From the NCBI GenBank assembly GCA_010092695.1, contig JAADJJ010000001.1:2666001-2730000 (forward strand): DNA of 64,000 nt, given 5' to 3'. The DNA comes from Enterobacteriaceae bacterium 4M9 (GTDB lineage: Bacteria; Pseudomonadota; Gammaproteobacteria; Enterobacterales; Enterobacteriaceae). This document shows, in pieces, positions 8,345 through 18,580 of this stretch. Both the position numbers and the translations under genes were made by a program. Positions within the stretch are counted from its first letter, which is position 1; each line of letters starts with the position of its first letter. Under the pieces are notes generated by a model. It was given only the letters and a program-made list of their open reading frames with translations, did not search any database and was not told the DNA's origin.

Positions 8345-8884
8345 TTACCACATCAGATCGTCAGGGACTTTAAAGTCAGCATACGGATCGTCTTCATCCT
8401 GCGCTTCCTGACTCAGGGCGCTTTTTAGCACAATGCTGCTCGCATCACGCTGGGCAATTTTGTCAGCCACGCTGGCAGGGATGATGGCATAGTGGCTGTC
8501 ACTCCCGTTCTCAGCGACCAGTCGCGCAATCGCAAGACGCCCACTCACCAGCTGGCTTTGGGTGAGCTTGTCCACGGCGATTTTTTTAATCAGGTTATTA
8601 TCCGTGAAGTTAAAATCAATATCGCCTTTGGTAATGCTGATGCGGTTCATCTCAATAAGCTGCTTAACCTGGGCTTTGTATTCTTTAGCCAGAGCCGCTT
8701 GCTTCTGCTGCTCGTTAAGCTGCTTGTCGCGCTCAAGCTGTAATTTTTTATTTTCTTCTACGGCTTCTCTGGCCTCGCGCGCCTGAACACGTGATTTTTT
8801 CGCGGTTCTCTGAACCTTGGCCATTTTTTTGCTGGTCACTAAGCCAGCTTTTAGCATCTGTTCTTGTAAGGTGAGTTTTGTCAT
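8345..8884 (-). CDS. yaiL: DUF2058 nucleoid/RNA-associated protein YaiL
   Basis: A 179-residue protein that closely matches E. coli YaiL (DUF2058): MTKLTLQEQMLKAGLV start, KVQRTAKKSRVQAREARE, and the terminal DPYADFKVPDDLMW. Residues ~20-95 are highly charged and helical and probably form a coiled coil (LERDKQLNEQQKQAALAKEYKAQ region). The C-terminal half is globular (YAIIPASVADKIAQRD). The family is annotated as nucleoprotein or polynucleotide-associated, but its molecular function is not established. It ends 18 bases from the stop of the convergent pseudouridine synthase. Confidence 0.93.
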   Translation of the reverse strand: MTKLTLQEQMLKAGLVTSKKMAKVQRTAKKSRVQAREAREAVEENKKLQLERDKQLNEQQKQAALAKEYKAQVKQLIEMNRISITKGDIDFNFTDNNLIKKIAVDKLTQSQLVSGRLAIARLVAENGSDSHYAIIPASVADKIAQRDASSIVLKSALSQEAQDEDDPYADFKVPDDLMW

Positions 8885-8963
8885 TTTCGTTTCTGAGCCG
8901 GTTGAATGGGTGAAGATACGTACTGGCGCGCTGGAGATGGCGCGCCGCGCCGCCAGGCTTATG

Positions 8964-9449
8964 CTATCGGGTCTTGAGCATTTTCACCGTAGCATCAATA
9001 TCTATCTCATCTTCAGAGAAGATGAGCGTGGTGCCCTGAAAGGTGGTGATCGCCAGTTTTTTCACCGAGCGCATTTCGCCCGGTTTCGCAGCAGATTTTG
9101 GCCTGATATTGCCCATCAGTAGCCCCACAGACAGCACCGCATTCTCTTTATCAATGCGCGCATCGGCGGGCACTTCTTCACTGTAAACCAGCCAGGATTT
9201 GATAGAGGTGATCTTAATGCGCTCACCCGCGATATAGAGATGTTTGCTTTGCGGCGCGACTTTCACCGCATACGCGGACAAGCCCTTGTTATTGGTGGTG
9301 GGTTCAAACGTGACCGCCGCATCTTTCTTGATAAGCTCAGGGTTGGCGACCTTAATCACATGAAAATAACGGTTATCACCGTTCTCATCTTTGATAAATC
9401 CAAAGCCTTTGTCTTTAAACCAGGTTGTGATCGTGCCTTTCATCGCCAT
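8964..9449 (-). CDS. Cold-shock-domain protein with C-terminal extension
   Basis: The 161-residue protein starts with a cold-shock domain (MAMKGTITTWFKDKGFGFIK, residues 1-70), including an RNP1-like KGFGFIK. RNP2 is unusual: YFHVIKV in place of the common VFVHFS. The remaining ~90 residues have no domain I recognise and include IRPKSAAKPGEMRSVKKLA. Single-stranded RNA or DNA binding is expected from the domain; the role of the tail is unknown. Two ATG codons lie two residues apart behind AGGCGG, and either could be used. No partner gene is evident: the next feature upstream is an inserted IS element. Confidence 0.8.
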   Translation of the reverse strand: MAMKGTITTWFKDKGFGFIKDENGDNRYFHVIKVANPELIKKDAAVTFEPTTNNKGLSAYAVKVAPQSKHLYIAGERIKITSIKSWLVYSEEVPADARIDKENAVLSVGLLMGNIRPKSAAKPGEMRSVKKLAITTFQGTTLIFSEDEIDIDATVKMLKTR

Positions 9450-9657
9450 TACCGCCTACTTAATCATCATTTACTCAATTTTTGCAGCGCGCAGTGTAAA
9501 GCACAATGCCCGCACAAACTATGCCTTTGGATTAAGTCTGGACGATAAATGCGAATATACGAAAGATACTCGTGATGACTGTCCGTACAGAATGGGTTTG
9601 CATCCCATGGCCAGTTCAGGTGTAAAAGAGATAATTTAGTGCCGGACTGCAGAGGCC

Positions 9658-9665
9658 CTAAATGA
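9658..9665. repeat. Target-site duplication of the IS256-family element, left copy
   Basis: CTAAATGA directly abuts the left inverted repeat. The identical octamer at 10981-10988 abuts the right inverted repeat. Confidence 0.92.
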
Positions 9666-10980
9666 GAGACTGTAATTAAAATTGTGTAATTGCCTGTTTT
9701 TGATATGTTCACTCCAACAACGGAGACAGGCAAATTATGGACGAAAAGAAACTTAAAGCCCTTGCGGCTGAACTGGCTAAAGGCCTTAAAACCGAAGCCG
9801 ATCTCAATCAGTTTTCCCGCATGTTGACGAAACTTACCGTCGAAACGGCGCTCAATGCTGAGCTGACAGACCACCTCGGACACGAGAAAAATGCGCCAAA
9901 ATCAGGCTCGAATACCCGCAACGGCTATTCGTCCAAAACGCTGCTGTGCGACGAGGGTGAGATTGAACTCAGCACACCCCGTGACCGTGAAAACACCTTC
10001 GAGCCTCAGCTGATAAAGAAAAATCAGACCCGTATCACGCAGATGGACAGCCAGATTTTATCCCTGTACGCCAAAGGTATGACGACCCGGGAGATTGTCG
10101 CCACCTTCAAAGAGATGTACGACGCGGATGTGTCGCCCACCCTGATATCCAAAGTCACAGATGCGGTGAAAGAACAGGTGGCGGAGTGGCAAAACCGCCC
10201 TCTGGATACGCTGTATCCCATTGTTTATATGGACTGCATCGTCGTAAAAGTCCGTCAGAATGGCAGCGTAATAAACAAAGCCGTCTTCCTCGCACTGGGT
10301 ATCAACACCGAAGGCCAGAAAGAATTACTGGGCATGTGGCTGGCCGAAAATGAAGGCGCAAAGTTCTGGCTGAATGTGCTGACGGAGCTGAAAAATCGTG
10401 GCCTTCAGGACATCCTGATTGCCTGCGTTGACGGCCTGAAGGGCTTCCCGGATGCGATAAACAGCGTGTACCCGCAGACACATATCCAGCTGTGTATCAT
10501 CCATATGATGCGCAACAGCCTGAAATACGTGTCGTGGAAGGACTACAAAGCCGTGATCAGTGGGTTGAAAACAGTGTATCAGGCTTCGACGGAAGAAGCC
10601 GCGCTGATGGCGCTGGATACGTTCGCGGGAGTCTGGGACGATAAATATCCGCAAATCAGCAAAAGCTGGCGTGCACACTGGGAAAATCTCAATACGTTCT
10701 TCGGTTACCCGCCAGATATCCGCAAGGCAATCTACACGACGAATGCCATCGAGTCGCTGAACAGCGTTATCCGTACAGCCATCAAAAAGCGAAAGGTGTT
10801 CCCGACAGACGACTCTGTGCGAAAAGTTATTTATCTGGCGATCAAGGATGCGTCAAAAAAATGGAGTATGCCGATCCGGAACTGGCGGCTGGCAATGAGC
10901 CGCTTTATTATCGAGTTCGGTGACCGCCTGAGCGTTCACCTTTAATACGGTGGCAGTTACACAGAATTATTTACAGGCTC
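9666..10980 (+). mobile_element. IS256-family insertion sequence (IS1414/IS285-like), complete
   Basis: A 1315-bp element bounded by 29-bp imperfect terminal inverted repeats (9666-9694 and 10952-10980; 23 of 29 positions match, both starting GAG and ending with GTGTAA-TGCC). It contains one full-length transposase gene. It is flanked by an identical 8-bp duplication CTAAATGA (9658-9665 and 10981-10988), the length expected of this family. The intact repeats, gene and target duplication point to a recent, simple insertion in the gap between the cold-shock-domain gene and the 3' end of uxuA. Confidence 0.95.
9737..10945 (+). CDS. IS256-family (mutator-type) transposase
   Basis: DDE transposase of 402 residues, the usual length for IS1414/IS285-type elements. 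It catalyses cut-and-paste or copy-out transposition of the flanking element. Landmarks are the N-terminal MDEKKLKALAAELAKGLKTE, the first catalytic-region segment LYPIVYMDCIVVKVRQNG, ILIACVDGLKGFPDAI (second Asp) and the mutator signature QLCIIHMMRNSLKYVSWKDYK. The C-terminal TTNAIESLNSVIRTAIKKRK holds the catalytic Glu. GGAGACAGGC precedes the ATG. There is no frameshift or internal stop, so the enzyme may be active. Confidence 0.95.
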   Translation: MDEKKLKALAAELAKGLKTEADLNQFSRMLTKLTVETALNAELTDHLGHEKNAPKSGSNTRNGYSSKTLLCDEGEIELSTPRDRENTFEPQLIKKNQTRITQMDSQILSLYAKGMTTREIVATFKEMYDADVSPTLISKVTDAVKEQVAEWQNRPLDTLYPIVYMDCIVVKVRQNGSVINKAVFLALGINTEGQKELLGMWLAENEGAKFWLNVLTELKNRGLQDILIACVDGLKGFPDAINSVYPQTHIQLCIIHMMRNSLKYVSWKDYKAVISGLKTVYQASTEEAALMALDTFAGVWDDKYPQISKSWRAHWENLNTFFGYPPDIRKAIYTTNAIESLNSVIRTAIKKRKVFPTDDSVRKVIYLAIKDASKKWSMPIRNWRLAMSRFIIEFGDRLSVHL

Positions 10981-11082
10981 CTAAATGACGATTTGAGGCG
11001 TTTATACCGCATGTTCAGGCGAGTGTCGCAGGCATTCCAGCCACCTCAGTCTTAACCCCCACCCTAAGCACTGACGATGCAA

Positions 11083-11109
11083 AAGAGAGTGACGTATTGT
11101 CACTCTCTT
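11083..11109 (-). terminator. Terminator of uxuA
   Basis: AAGAGAGTGAC and GTCACTCTCTT form a perfect 11-bp stem with a 5-base loop. Read on the minus strand it ends in TTTT, 22 bases beyond the uxuA stop. Confidence 0.85.
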
Positions 11110-11130
11110 CGCAGCAACATTCTGCTTTTA

Positions 11131-12028
11131 TTAAAAAAATGCGCGTCGGATACCCAACTCCAGCCCACGCACTTCAGCCAACCCTTTTAGTCTGCCGATA
11201 CAAGAATAGCCTGGGTTTGTTTTCTTATTTAAATCATCAATCATCTGATGACCGTGATCTGGCCGCATGGGAATCAACCGACAATCGCCATTTTTCAACC
11301 GACGTTGCTCTTCACGCACAATCTCCAGTACCACATTGTACATGTCTACATCACCATCAAGATGAGCCGCCTCGTGGAATGTCTTAGGATTGTCTTCACG
11401 CCTGGTAGAACGTAGATGCGTGAAATAAATACGATCCCCGTAACGTTTGATCATATCAACCAGATCATTATCCCCACGCACACCATAAGAGCCCGTGCAC
11501 ATGGTAATACCATTGGCCTGACTGGGGATGCGGTTAACAAGCCACGCGATATCCTCACTGGTGGAGACAATACGCGGCAACCCCAGAATCGGGCGCGGAG
11601 GATCATCAGGATGAACGGCTAAACGGACACCTGACTCTTCACACACAGGGACAATTTCCTCAAGAAAATAGGCCATGTGCTCGCGCAAACGGTCTTTGTC
11701 GATATTCTTGTATTTATCTAACTGCGCCTGAAATGCATCCAGGGTATACCCCTCTTCTGCACCCGGTAAACCCGCAATAATGTTGCGCGTGAGCGTCTCT
11801 ATTTGCTCCGCGCTCATCTCTTGAAAATAGCGTAGTGCCTGTAGCTGCTCTTCCTGAGTATATTCATCCGTCGCACCAGGACGCTTGAGGATATGAAGCT
11901 CAAAGGCGGCAAATGCAACATGGTCAAAACGCAGTGCCCGAGAACCATCCGGCATCTCATACTCAAGGTCTGTGCGGGTCCAATCCAGCACCGGCATGAA
12001 GTTATAGCAAATCGTGTCGATACCACAT
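11131..12028 (-). pseudogene. uxuA: Mannonate dehydratase UxuA, 3' remnant
   Basis: UxuA dehydrates D-mannonate to 2-keto-3-deoxygluconate in hexuronate catabolism. Only the last ~298 codons remain. Similarity begins at CGIDTICYNFMPVLDWTRTD, corresponding to about residue 95 of the 394-residue E. coli enzyme, exactly where the IS911-like element ends. Retained motifs include MAVHPDDPP-like VRLAVHPDDPPRPILG, TMCTGSYGVRGDND, FTHLRSTRREDNPKTFHEAAH and MRPDHGHQM. An in-frame ATG inside the IS end (12052-12054) would allow a truncated 307-residue protein, but the missing barrel strands make activity unlikely. Confidence 0.93.
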
Positions 12029-12100
12029 TGTAGTGGTTTACTGAATTTGGCCACCTGAACAGAGGTGATATGCTCACCTCAGAACAAAGCAGGTGTCCCA

Positions 12101-13269
<1,169 letters not shown>

Positions 13270-13277
13270 CCACTACA

Positions 13278-14194
13278 CTTGCGACAACGTGCAGGAAAAT
13301 GGCCATGTTGCTCGCCAATCCATCCTGGGGGTCGCTGAACTGCTTGATGGGGAGCTGGCATCCTGGATCCGTGAACAGGTGAGCTTTCCTTGTACCATGG
13401 TCGACCGCATCGTACCTGCGGCAACCCTGGATACATTGGCGGAGATCGAGCAAGCCACAGGAACCTATGACCCCTGTGGTATTGCCTGCGAGCCCTTCCG
13501 GCAATGGGTGATTGAAGATAATTTTGTTAACGGCCGTCCCAACTGGGATCTGGCTGGTGCCGAATTTGTTAGTAATGTCGTGCCTTTTGAAGAGATGAAA
13601 CTGCGCATGCTGAACGGCAGCCATTCATTTCTGGCGTATCTCGGCTATCTTGGAGGATATACACATATAGCAGATACCATGACCAATCCGGCCTACCGCC
13701 AGGCGGCGCTTGACCTGATGCTCTACGAACAGGCGCCGACCCTGAACATGCCTGCTGGTACGGATCTGCATGAATATGCCCGACAACTGATCGCACGCTT
13801 CAGCCCCCCCTCGCTCAAACACCAGACCTGGCAAATCGCTATGGATGGCAGTCAAAAACTGCCACAGCGAATGGTCGATTCCGTCCTCTTTCATCTAAAG
13901 AACGGTAGCGATTACCGGCACCTGGCATTAGGCATCGCAGGATGGATGCGTTATATCAGCGGTAGAGGAGAAAATGGCGAGGCGATTGATGTGCGGGACC
14001 CCCTGCTTAAACGCTTCCAGACTATCTACGCAGAACACGGTCTTAACTACAGCGTGGTCAAGCCACTGCTAGCCATTGAAGCCATCTTTGGCCCTGAACT
14101 GCAACAGCATGGGACTTTTGTTGATACCGTCACTCAGGCATATCAAGAACTGCTTGACCACGGTGCCCGCCACTGCGTTGCAGCACTCAGATAA
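13278..14194 (+). pseudogene. uxuB: D-mannonate oxidoreductase (fructuronate reductase) UxuB, 3' remnant
   Basis: UxuB reduces fructuronate to mannonate with NADH (mannitol dehydrogenase family). The remnant starts immediately after the IS at CDNVQENGHVARQSILGV, about residue 188 of the 486-residue E. coli protein, so the whole NAD-binding Rossmann half is gone. Retained C-terminal motifs are FPCTMVDRIVPAATLDTL, FRQWVIEDNFVNGRP, MLNGSHSFLAYLGYLGG and TWQIAMDGSQKLPQR. The frame is open upstream only through IS sequence. It is divergent from uxuA, and both genes have lost their 5' ends to the same event. uxaC follows 40 bases downstream. Confidence 0.93.
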
Positions 14195-14234
14195 CGATAT
14201 CTGGCAACAACCGGGCCTAAGGAGAAACGAATAA

Positions 14235-15659
14235 ATGAAGCCTTTCTTGTGCAAGGACTTTCTGTTGAACAGCGACGCGGCACGCCATCTGTATAACGGC
14301 TATGCCGCCGATATGCCTATCTACGACTACCACTGCCATCTCAACCCACGCGAGATTGCCGAAGATCGCAGGTTCGATGATCTTGGCCAAATCTGGCTGG
14401 AAGGTGACCATTATAAGTGGCGAGCAATGCGCAGCGCCGGTATACCAGAGGCACTGATTACCGGGAAAAATACCAGCAGTCATGACAAGTTTAAGGCATG
14501 GGCTCAGACAGTCCCGCAAACACTGGCTAATCCTCTCTATCACTGGACTCATCTCGAACTGCGCCGCCCCTTCGGTCTGAATGGTATCACCCTGGCACCA
14601 AACACCGCCGACCAGGTCTGGGAGCACTGCAACGCACTGCTTGCAACCCCGGCCTTTTCCGCGCGTGGTTTGATGGAACAGATGAATGTGCGCATGGTCG
14701 GTACCACCGATGATCCGGTGGATTCTCTTATCTATCATCGCCAGATTGCCGAGGACCCCAGCTTTGCTATTGAGGTGCTCCCCAGCTGGCGCCCCGACAA
14801 GGTCTTCAAGATAGAGCAAGCCGGTTTTGCGGACTACATAGAGGCATTGGGTAGCGCAGCGGATGTTGACATTACGACCTTTGCCGACTTGCTGACCGCT
14901 CTTGAACGCCGCCTTGAACATTTTGCCCAGCATGGCTGCCGGGCAGCGGATCACGGTATCGAAATTGTCCGTTATGCTCCTGTCCCTTGTGAAGCGACGC
15001 TGACTCAACTGCTCCAACGTCGACTGACAGGAGAAGTGTTGGACGAATCGCAGATTGCGGCCTTTTCCACCGCCGTTCAGGTTTGGCTGGGCCGTCAATA
15101 CGCCAGGCGAGGCTGGGTGATGCAGTTGCATCTGGGGGCACAACGTAATAACAACAGCCGCATGTTCGCCCTGCTTGGCGCAGACAGTGGCTTTGATTCT
15201 ATCGGCGACAAACCGTTTGCCTGGGAGCTTGCTCATCTACTTGATGAGATGGATAAAACCGATGAACTGCCCAAAACCATCCTCTATTGCCTCAACCCTC
15301 GAGATAACGAGGTACTGGCAACTATGGCAGGTAACTTTCAGGGGGGAGGTGTTGCAGGCAAGATCCAGTTTGGTTCAGGCTGGTGGTTCAACGATCAGAA
15401 AGATGGCATGCAGCGCCAGCTGGAACAGCTCTCTCAACTCGGTTTGCTTAGCCAGTTTGTGGGTATGTTGACCGACTCCCGCAGCTTCCTCTCTTATACT
15501 CGCCACGAGTATTTCCGCCGCATTTTATGCGACATGGTTGGACGCTGGATTGAACAGGGTGAAATCCCCAATGATCTACAGATGTCGGGGAAAATGATTC
15601 AGAACATCTGTTATCACAATGCAGCCCGCTACTTTCAACGGTCAGGAATACAGGCATAA
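14235..15659 (+). CDS. uxaC: Uronate isomerase UxaC
   Basis: Metal-dependent isomerase of the amidohydrolase superfamily that converts glucuronate to fructuronate and galacturonate to tagaturonate. It is full length (474 residues; E. coli 470). Features are the metal-site MPIYDYHCHLNPREIAED near residue 30, VRMVGTTDDPVDSL near residue 155, MQLHLGAQRNNNSRMF near residue 300, FGSGWWFNDQKDGM near residue 380 and MLTDSRSFLSYTRHEYFRR near residue 415. AAGGAG lies 10 bases before the ATG. It is the only intact gene of the uxuB-uxaC-kdgK operon. With uxuA, uxuB and kdgK broken here, its product would need enzymes encoded elsewhere. Confidence 0.95.
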   Translation: MKPFLCKDFLLNSDAARHLYNGYAADMPIYDYHCHLNPREIAEDRRFDDLGQIWLEGDHYKWRAMRSAGIPEALITGKNTSSHDKFKAWAQTVPQTLANPLYHWTHLELRRPFGLNGITLAPNTADQVWEHCNALLATPAFSARGLMEQMNVRMVGTTDDPVDSLIYHRQIAEDPSFAIEVLPSWRPDKVFKIEQAGFADYIEALGSAADVDITTFADLLTALERRLEHFAQHGCRAADHGIEIVRYAPVPCEATLTQLLQRRLTGEVLDESQIAAFSTAVQVWLGRQYARRGWVMQLHLGAQRNNNSRMFALLGADSGFDSIGDKPFAWELAHLLDEMDKTDELPKTILYCLNPRDNEVLATMAGNFQGGGVAGKIQFGSGWWFNDQKDGMQRQLEQLSQLGLLSQFVGMLTDSRSFLSYTRHEYFRRILCDMVGRWIEQGEIPNDLQMSGKMIQNICYHNAARYFQRSGIQA

Positions 15660-16560
15660 AACGCATTGCCCTGCTCGACGAGTGCATAATTGAGCTCAAT
15701 GGCAAGCCTTTGGCAAGATGCAGCACGCATTTGGAGGTTGATACCCTCAACACCGCTATCTATCTCGCTCGGGCCTCCCCACGCACCGCTATTCAGGTGA
15801 GCTATCTGGCTGCTATGGGCCAGGATCTTCTCAGCCAGCAAATGATCGCTCGCTGGCAGCAAGCCGGGATCGACACCTCAGCGGTGCTCATCGACGAGCG
15901 GCGTCATCCCGGCCTCTATCTTATTCACCCAGATAATCGTGGCGAGTGCACCTTTCTTTACTGGCGCAGTGATTCTGCTGCCCGTTATCTGATGCAGCTC
16001 AAGCAGGCCGTAAGTGGAGTGTTTGCACTCTATCTGAGCGGGATTTCCCTGCCGATTCTGCCCGCCGCAGACAGACAGGCATTGCTGCACTGGCCGGGCG
16101 AACTACAGGTGGGACTGGAAAAGCAACTATCGTCCCGCCTTGTGGCAAAGTCCGACCGAGGTTCGTGCCTGTTACCAGCAACTGCTGGTCATGACCGAGC
16201 TTGCCCTGGTCACCGATGACGATGGTCCAGTGGGGGGGATGAAGTTGTAGCTCAAACCCTGCTGTGCAACAGGCTGTGGTCAAGCAGAGTGCCGCGGGTG
16301 GCTGTTACCAGGCACTGCAAGCCGGTGTCCCCCCCATCACCATCCCCACTCAGGCTGTCAGTAAGGTGGAGGATACCACCTCGGCTGGTAACGCTTTCAA
16401 TGTCGCACTTCTGGCTGGCTATCTGCAAGGGCGTGCGATCGAAGAGTGCGCCCGTCTGGACCACCAACTGGCAGGGAGCGTGATCCAACATAAGGGGGCG
16501 ATTATTCTACAAAGTGCCACCCACTGTGCCATCAACAGCATCATCAGGCCCGACATCACA
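15656..16560 (+). pseudogene. kdgK: 2-keto-3-deoxygluconate kinase KdgK, degraded
   Basis: KdgK (PfkB family) phosphorylates 2-keto-3-deoxygluconate. Coding begins as an apparent ATA AAA CGC overlapping the uxaC stop; a single G-to-A change could have turned ATGA into ATAA, removing the start while preserving a stop for uxaC. The FGGDT motif is garbled to HLEVDT, consistent with two compensating single-base shifts. After LYLSGISLPIL the frame is lost around 16110; SNYRPALWQSPTEVRACYQQLL then continues in another frame to a stop near 16250. The ATP-site motif survives in a third frame as EDTTSAGNAFNVALLAGY, with the catalytic Asp of AGDS replaced by Asn. The 3' limit is approximate. Confidence 0.92.
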
Positions 16561-16632
16561 TTAAACGAGGTCAACCGAAAGTCATCCATTGCTGAAAACG
16601 GTAGTCCGCTGAAGTCATCCTGTTGCTTCTGA

Positions 16633-17113
16633 AAACATCGCTCCTCTAAGCGTAGCGCTGTTCCAGAGCGGTTTATAACATCGCCCCTTGCTGGGGCGTT
16701 TCATTATCAGACCCATCAGATACCTTAGGATGTGGCATCAGGTCCCCTCATCTCTGTAACTACAAGACGCGCATGCATTCCTGCTCCACGTCATGCCCGT
16801 CATCGGGCGCTCATTAGTCATGGCGGTAATCGTGAAAAACAGGATGGGCACCGTGGTATCCGTAGAAAAAAAGTCTGGCGGCGAGTTGGGTAAAGCAAAT
16901 TGCTTATCGTAATTCGTCAACTGAGAAGCGCGAGGTGATTTCATCGAGCCGGCTTAACAACTTCGTCATGCCTCGTGGCATATTGCACATGCGGCATGCC
17001 CCTCTGCTAGCCTGTGAATTCAATCAACGTTATGCTGCAATAAGCTCTCTGATTACACACTGCTGTTCTTACCGTTTCTGGCATCCTTATCCCTCTTTAT
17101 TTCAGGACTGATT
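16633..17113. other. Intergenic gap after kdgK; one terminator, no gene seen
   Basis: About 480 bp without a convincing gene. It holds a terminator at 16682-16701 and a GCCCG/CGGGC hairpin at 16795-16808. A 68-codon minus-strand frame at 16738-16944 is unsupported. The last ~70 bases are pyrimidine-rich and precede the PhzF-family gene. Confidence 0.6.
16682..16701 (+). terminator. Terminator after the kdgK remnant
   Basis: CGCCCC and GGGGCG form a 6-bp GC stem with a TTGCT loop followed by TTT, downstream of the uxaC-kdgK operon. Confidence 0.7.
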
Positions 17114-18007
17114 ATGAACAGGCGCTATGTTGTTGCAGATGTTTTTACTGACAAACCATTTCTGGGTAACCCCGTCGCCGTCGTGTTAGATGCACAAGGG
17201 ATGAGCACGCAATCCATGCAGCAACTTGCCATTGAGTTTGGCTACAGTGAAACAACGTTTGTGCTTCCTCCCGATGATGTTGCCAACACGGCTAAAGTGA
17301 GAATATTCACGCCATCGCGAGAGGTCCCTTTCGCAGGCCACCCCAATGTTGGAACCGCCTACGTATTAGCTAACCAGGCAGAATTGAACCGCAAGACGCT
17401 TCCTGAAACGCTGTTATTTGAAGAAATAGCCGGGTTGGTCCCGGTCAGACTGTTAAAAGACAATGGCGTCGTTGTAGGTGCAGAGCTACAGGCACCTGAG
17501 CCCTTATCCCGCCATTCGCAAGTGAGTCCTGAAAAAGTGGCCGCCTGTTTGTCGCTGGAGGCAGAGCACATTCGTACCACACTGCATATGCCGCTTGTCG
17601 CCTCGGTCGGGCTGCCTTTTCTGATTGTGGAACTGGTTTCGCGTGAAGCGCTGCGCCAGTGTGCACCCAATTTGCAGGGGTTTAAAACCACACTCCCCCT
17701 TGATGGCGCGGTTTCTATTTATGCCTACACCCGGGAGAGTGAACCTGACGAGCCAGGTGACCTGGCGGCACGCATGTTTACCGCCCGCATGACGGAAGAT
17801 CCCGCAACCGGCAGTGCCGCCGCAGCGCTTACCGCGCTACTGGCATCGCTTCGCGGTGAAACGGCCTTATCGCTTCATATACGCCAGGGCGTTGATATGG
17901 GGCGAGCAAGCTCATTGCATACGCACGTCGATACGTCTTCAGGCAAGCCGTGTACCTGCGTGGGTGGTAAAAGCGTGATTACGATGGAAGGAATGTTTAG
18001 CCTTTGA
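17114..18007 (+). CDS. PhzF-family isomerase/epimerase-like protein
   Basis: PhzF-fold protein (diaminopimelate-epimerase superfamily) of 297 residues, the usual size. The conserved N-terminus YVVADVFTDKPFLGNPVAVV is present. The catalytic-type glutamate lies in FGYSETTFVLPP (about residue 45), followed by FTPSREVPFAGHPNVGTAYV, and the C-terminal EDPATGSAAAALTALL. Members range from the phenazine enzyme PhzF to uncharacterised YddE-type proteins. No phenazine genes are nearby, so the substrate is unknown. It stands alone between the dead kdgK and a convergent gene; the start is the only ATG before the conserved domain. Confidence 0.88.
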   Translation: MNRRYVVADVFTDKPFLGNPVAVVLDAQGMSTQSMQQLAIEFGYSETTFVLPPDDVANTAKVRIFTPSREVPFAGHPNVGTAYVLANQAELNRKTLPETLLFEEIAGLVPVRLLKDNGVVVGAELQAPEPLSRHSQVSPEKVAACLSLEAEHIRTTLHMPLVASVGLPFLIVELVSREALRQCAPNLQGFKTTLPLDGAVSIYAYTRESEPDEPGDLAARMFTARMTEDPATGSAAAALTALLASLRGETALSLHIRQGVDMGRASSLHTHVDTSSGKPCTCVGGKSVITMEGMFSL

Positions 18008-18027
18008 TGGGCGATTTAAAACTGACA

Positions 18028-18129
18028 CCCACGGCACGAGGATTTTTCAGCGCCGTGGGATGTTCATGACATATGAAAGTGCCAGCAGGTGCTGGCTCCG
18101 GGTCTGTTAAAACCCGCTACGGCGGGTTT
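18028..18129. terminator. Three hairpins between convergent genes, the last a bidirectional terminator
   Basis: Stems CCCACGGC/GCCGTGGG (18028-18059, 16-base loop), GCCAGC/GCTGGC (18081-18096) and AAACCCGC/GCGGGTTT (18110-18129) follow the phzF-like gene. The third has A/T tracts on both sides and overlaps the stop codon of the minus-strand neighbour, so it can terminate both genes. Confidence 0.75.
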
Positions 18130-18580
18130 AGAACATACTGTTGCCGCTCGCGGTTTTCTCTGGCACGACCTGCGTCACATCCCAGTGCTCAATAATTTTA
18201 TGGTTATCGTCGAGTTTAAAAATATCAATAATCGCTTTGGTTTCGCCCGGCTCGCGCCCGGTGTTTTTAACATGCAGAATCACATAATTACCATCAACAA
18301 AACTCTGCGTGATTTCACTGCGTGACTGCGGATATTTTTGTTTGAGAAAGGCAATAAACTTCTCAAAGCCAGCCACGCCATCCTGCGCCACCGGATTATG
18401 CTGTTTGTAGGTTGCGCCCAGGTACTGCTTCGCCTGCGCAAAATCCTTCTTATTTAGCGCGCTGTCGTAAAACGCCAGCACGTTTTGTTTATTGATCGTT
18501 TCGCTTTGCGTGTTGCCAGCCCAGGCCGTACTGATGGTCAGAGGAAGCAGACAAAACAGAGCCGCCATTGTTTTACGCAT
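18128..18580 (-). CDS. Secreted SnoaL/NTF2-like protein
   Basis: A 150-residue protein with a Sec signal peptide (MRKTMAALFCLLPLTISTAWA, cut expected after AWA at about residue 21). The mature part has a SnoaL/NTF2-like fold: NVLAFYDSALNKKDFAQAKQYL, TYKQHNPVAQDGVAGFEKFI and the C-terminal IIEHWDVTQVVPE. Such domains bind small molecules or act as isomerases; the ligand here is unknown. I used the second ATG (18580), which has GGAG 7 bases upstream, rather than one six bases earlier that sits too close to it. It is probably periplasmic and monocistronic. Confidence 0.85.
   Translation of the reverse strand: MRKTMAALFCLLPLTISTAWAGNTQSETINKQNVLAFYDSALNKKDFAQAKQYLGATYKQHNPVAQDGVAGFEKFIAFLKQKYPQSRSEITQSFVDGNYVILHVKNTGREPGETKAIIDIFKLDDNHKIIEHWDVTQVVPEKTASGNSMF

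Noticed and set aside
9391..9639. 82-codon plus-strand frame overlapping the cold-shock-domain gene start
   Set aside because: Most of it is antisense to the gene and its promoter; the rest has no family match or ribosome-binding site.
16738..16944. 68-codon minus-strand frame after kdgK
   Set aside because: No recognisable protein, no ribosome-binding site and poor codon character; treated as chance.
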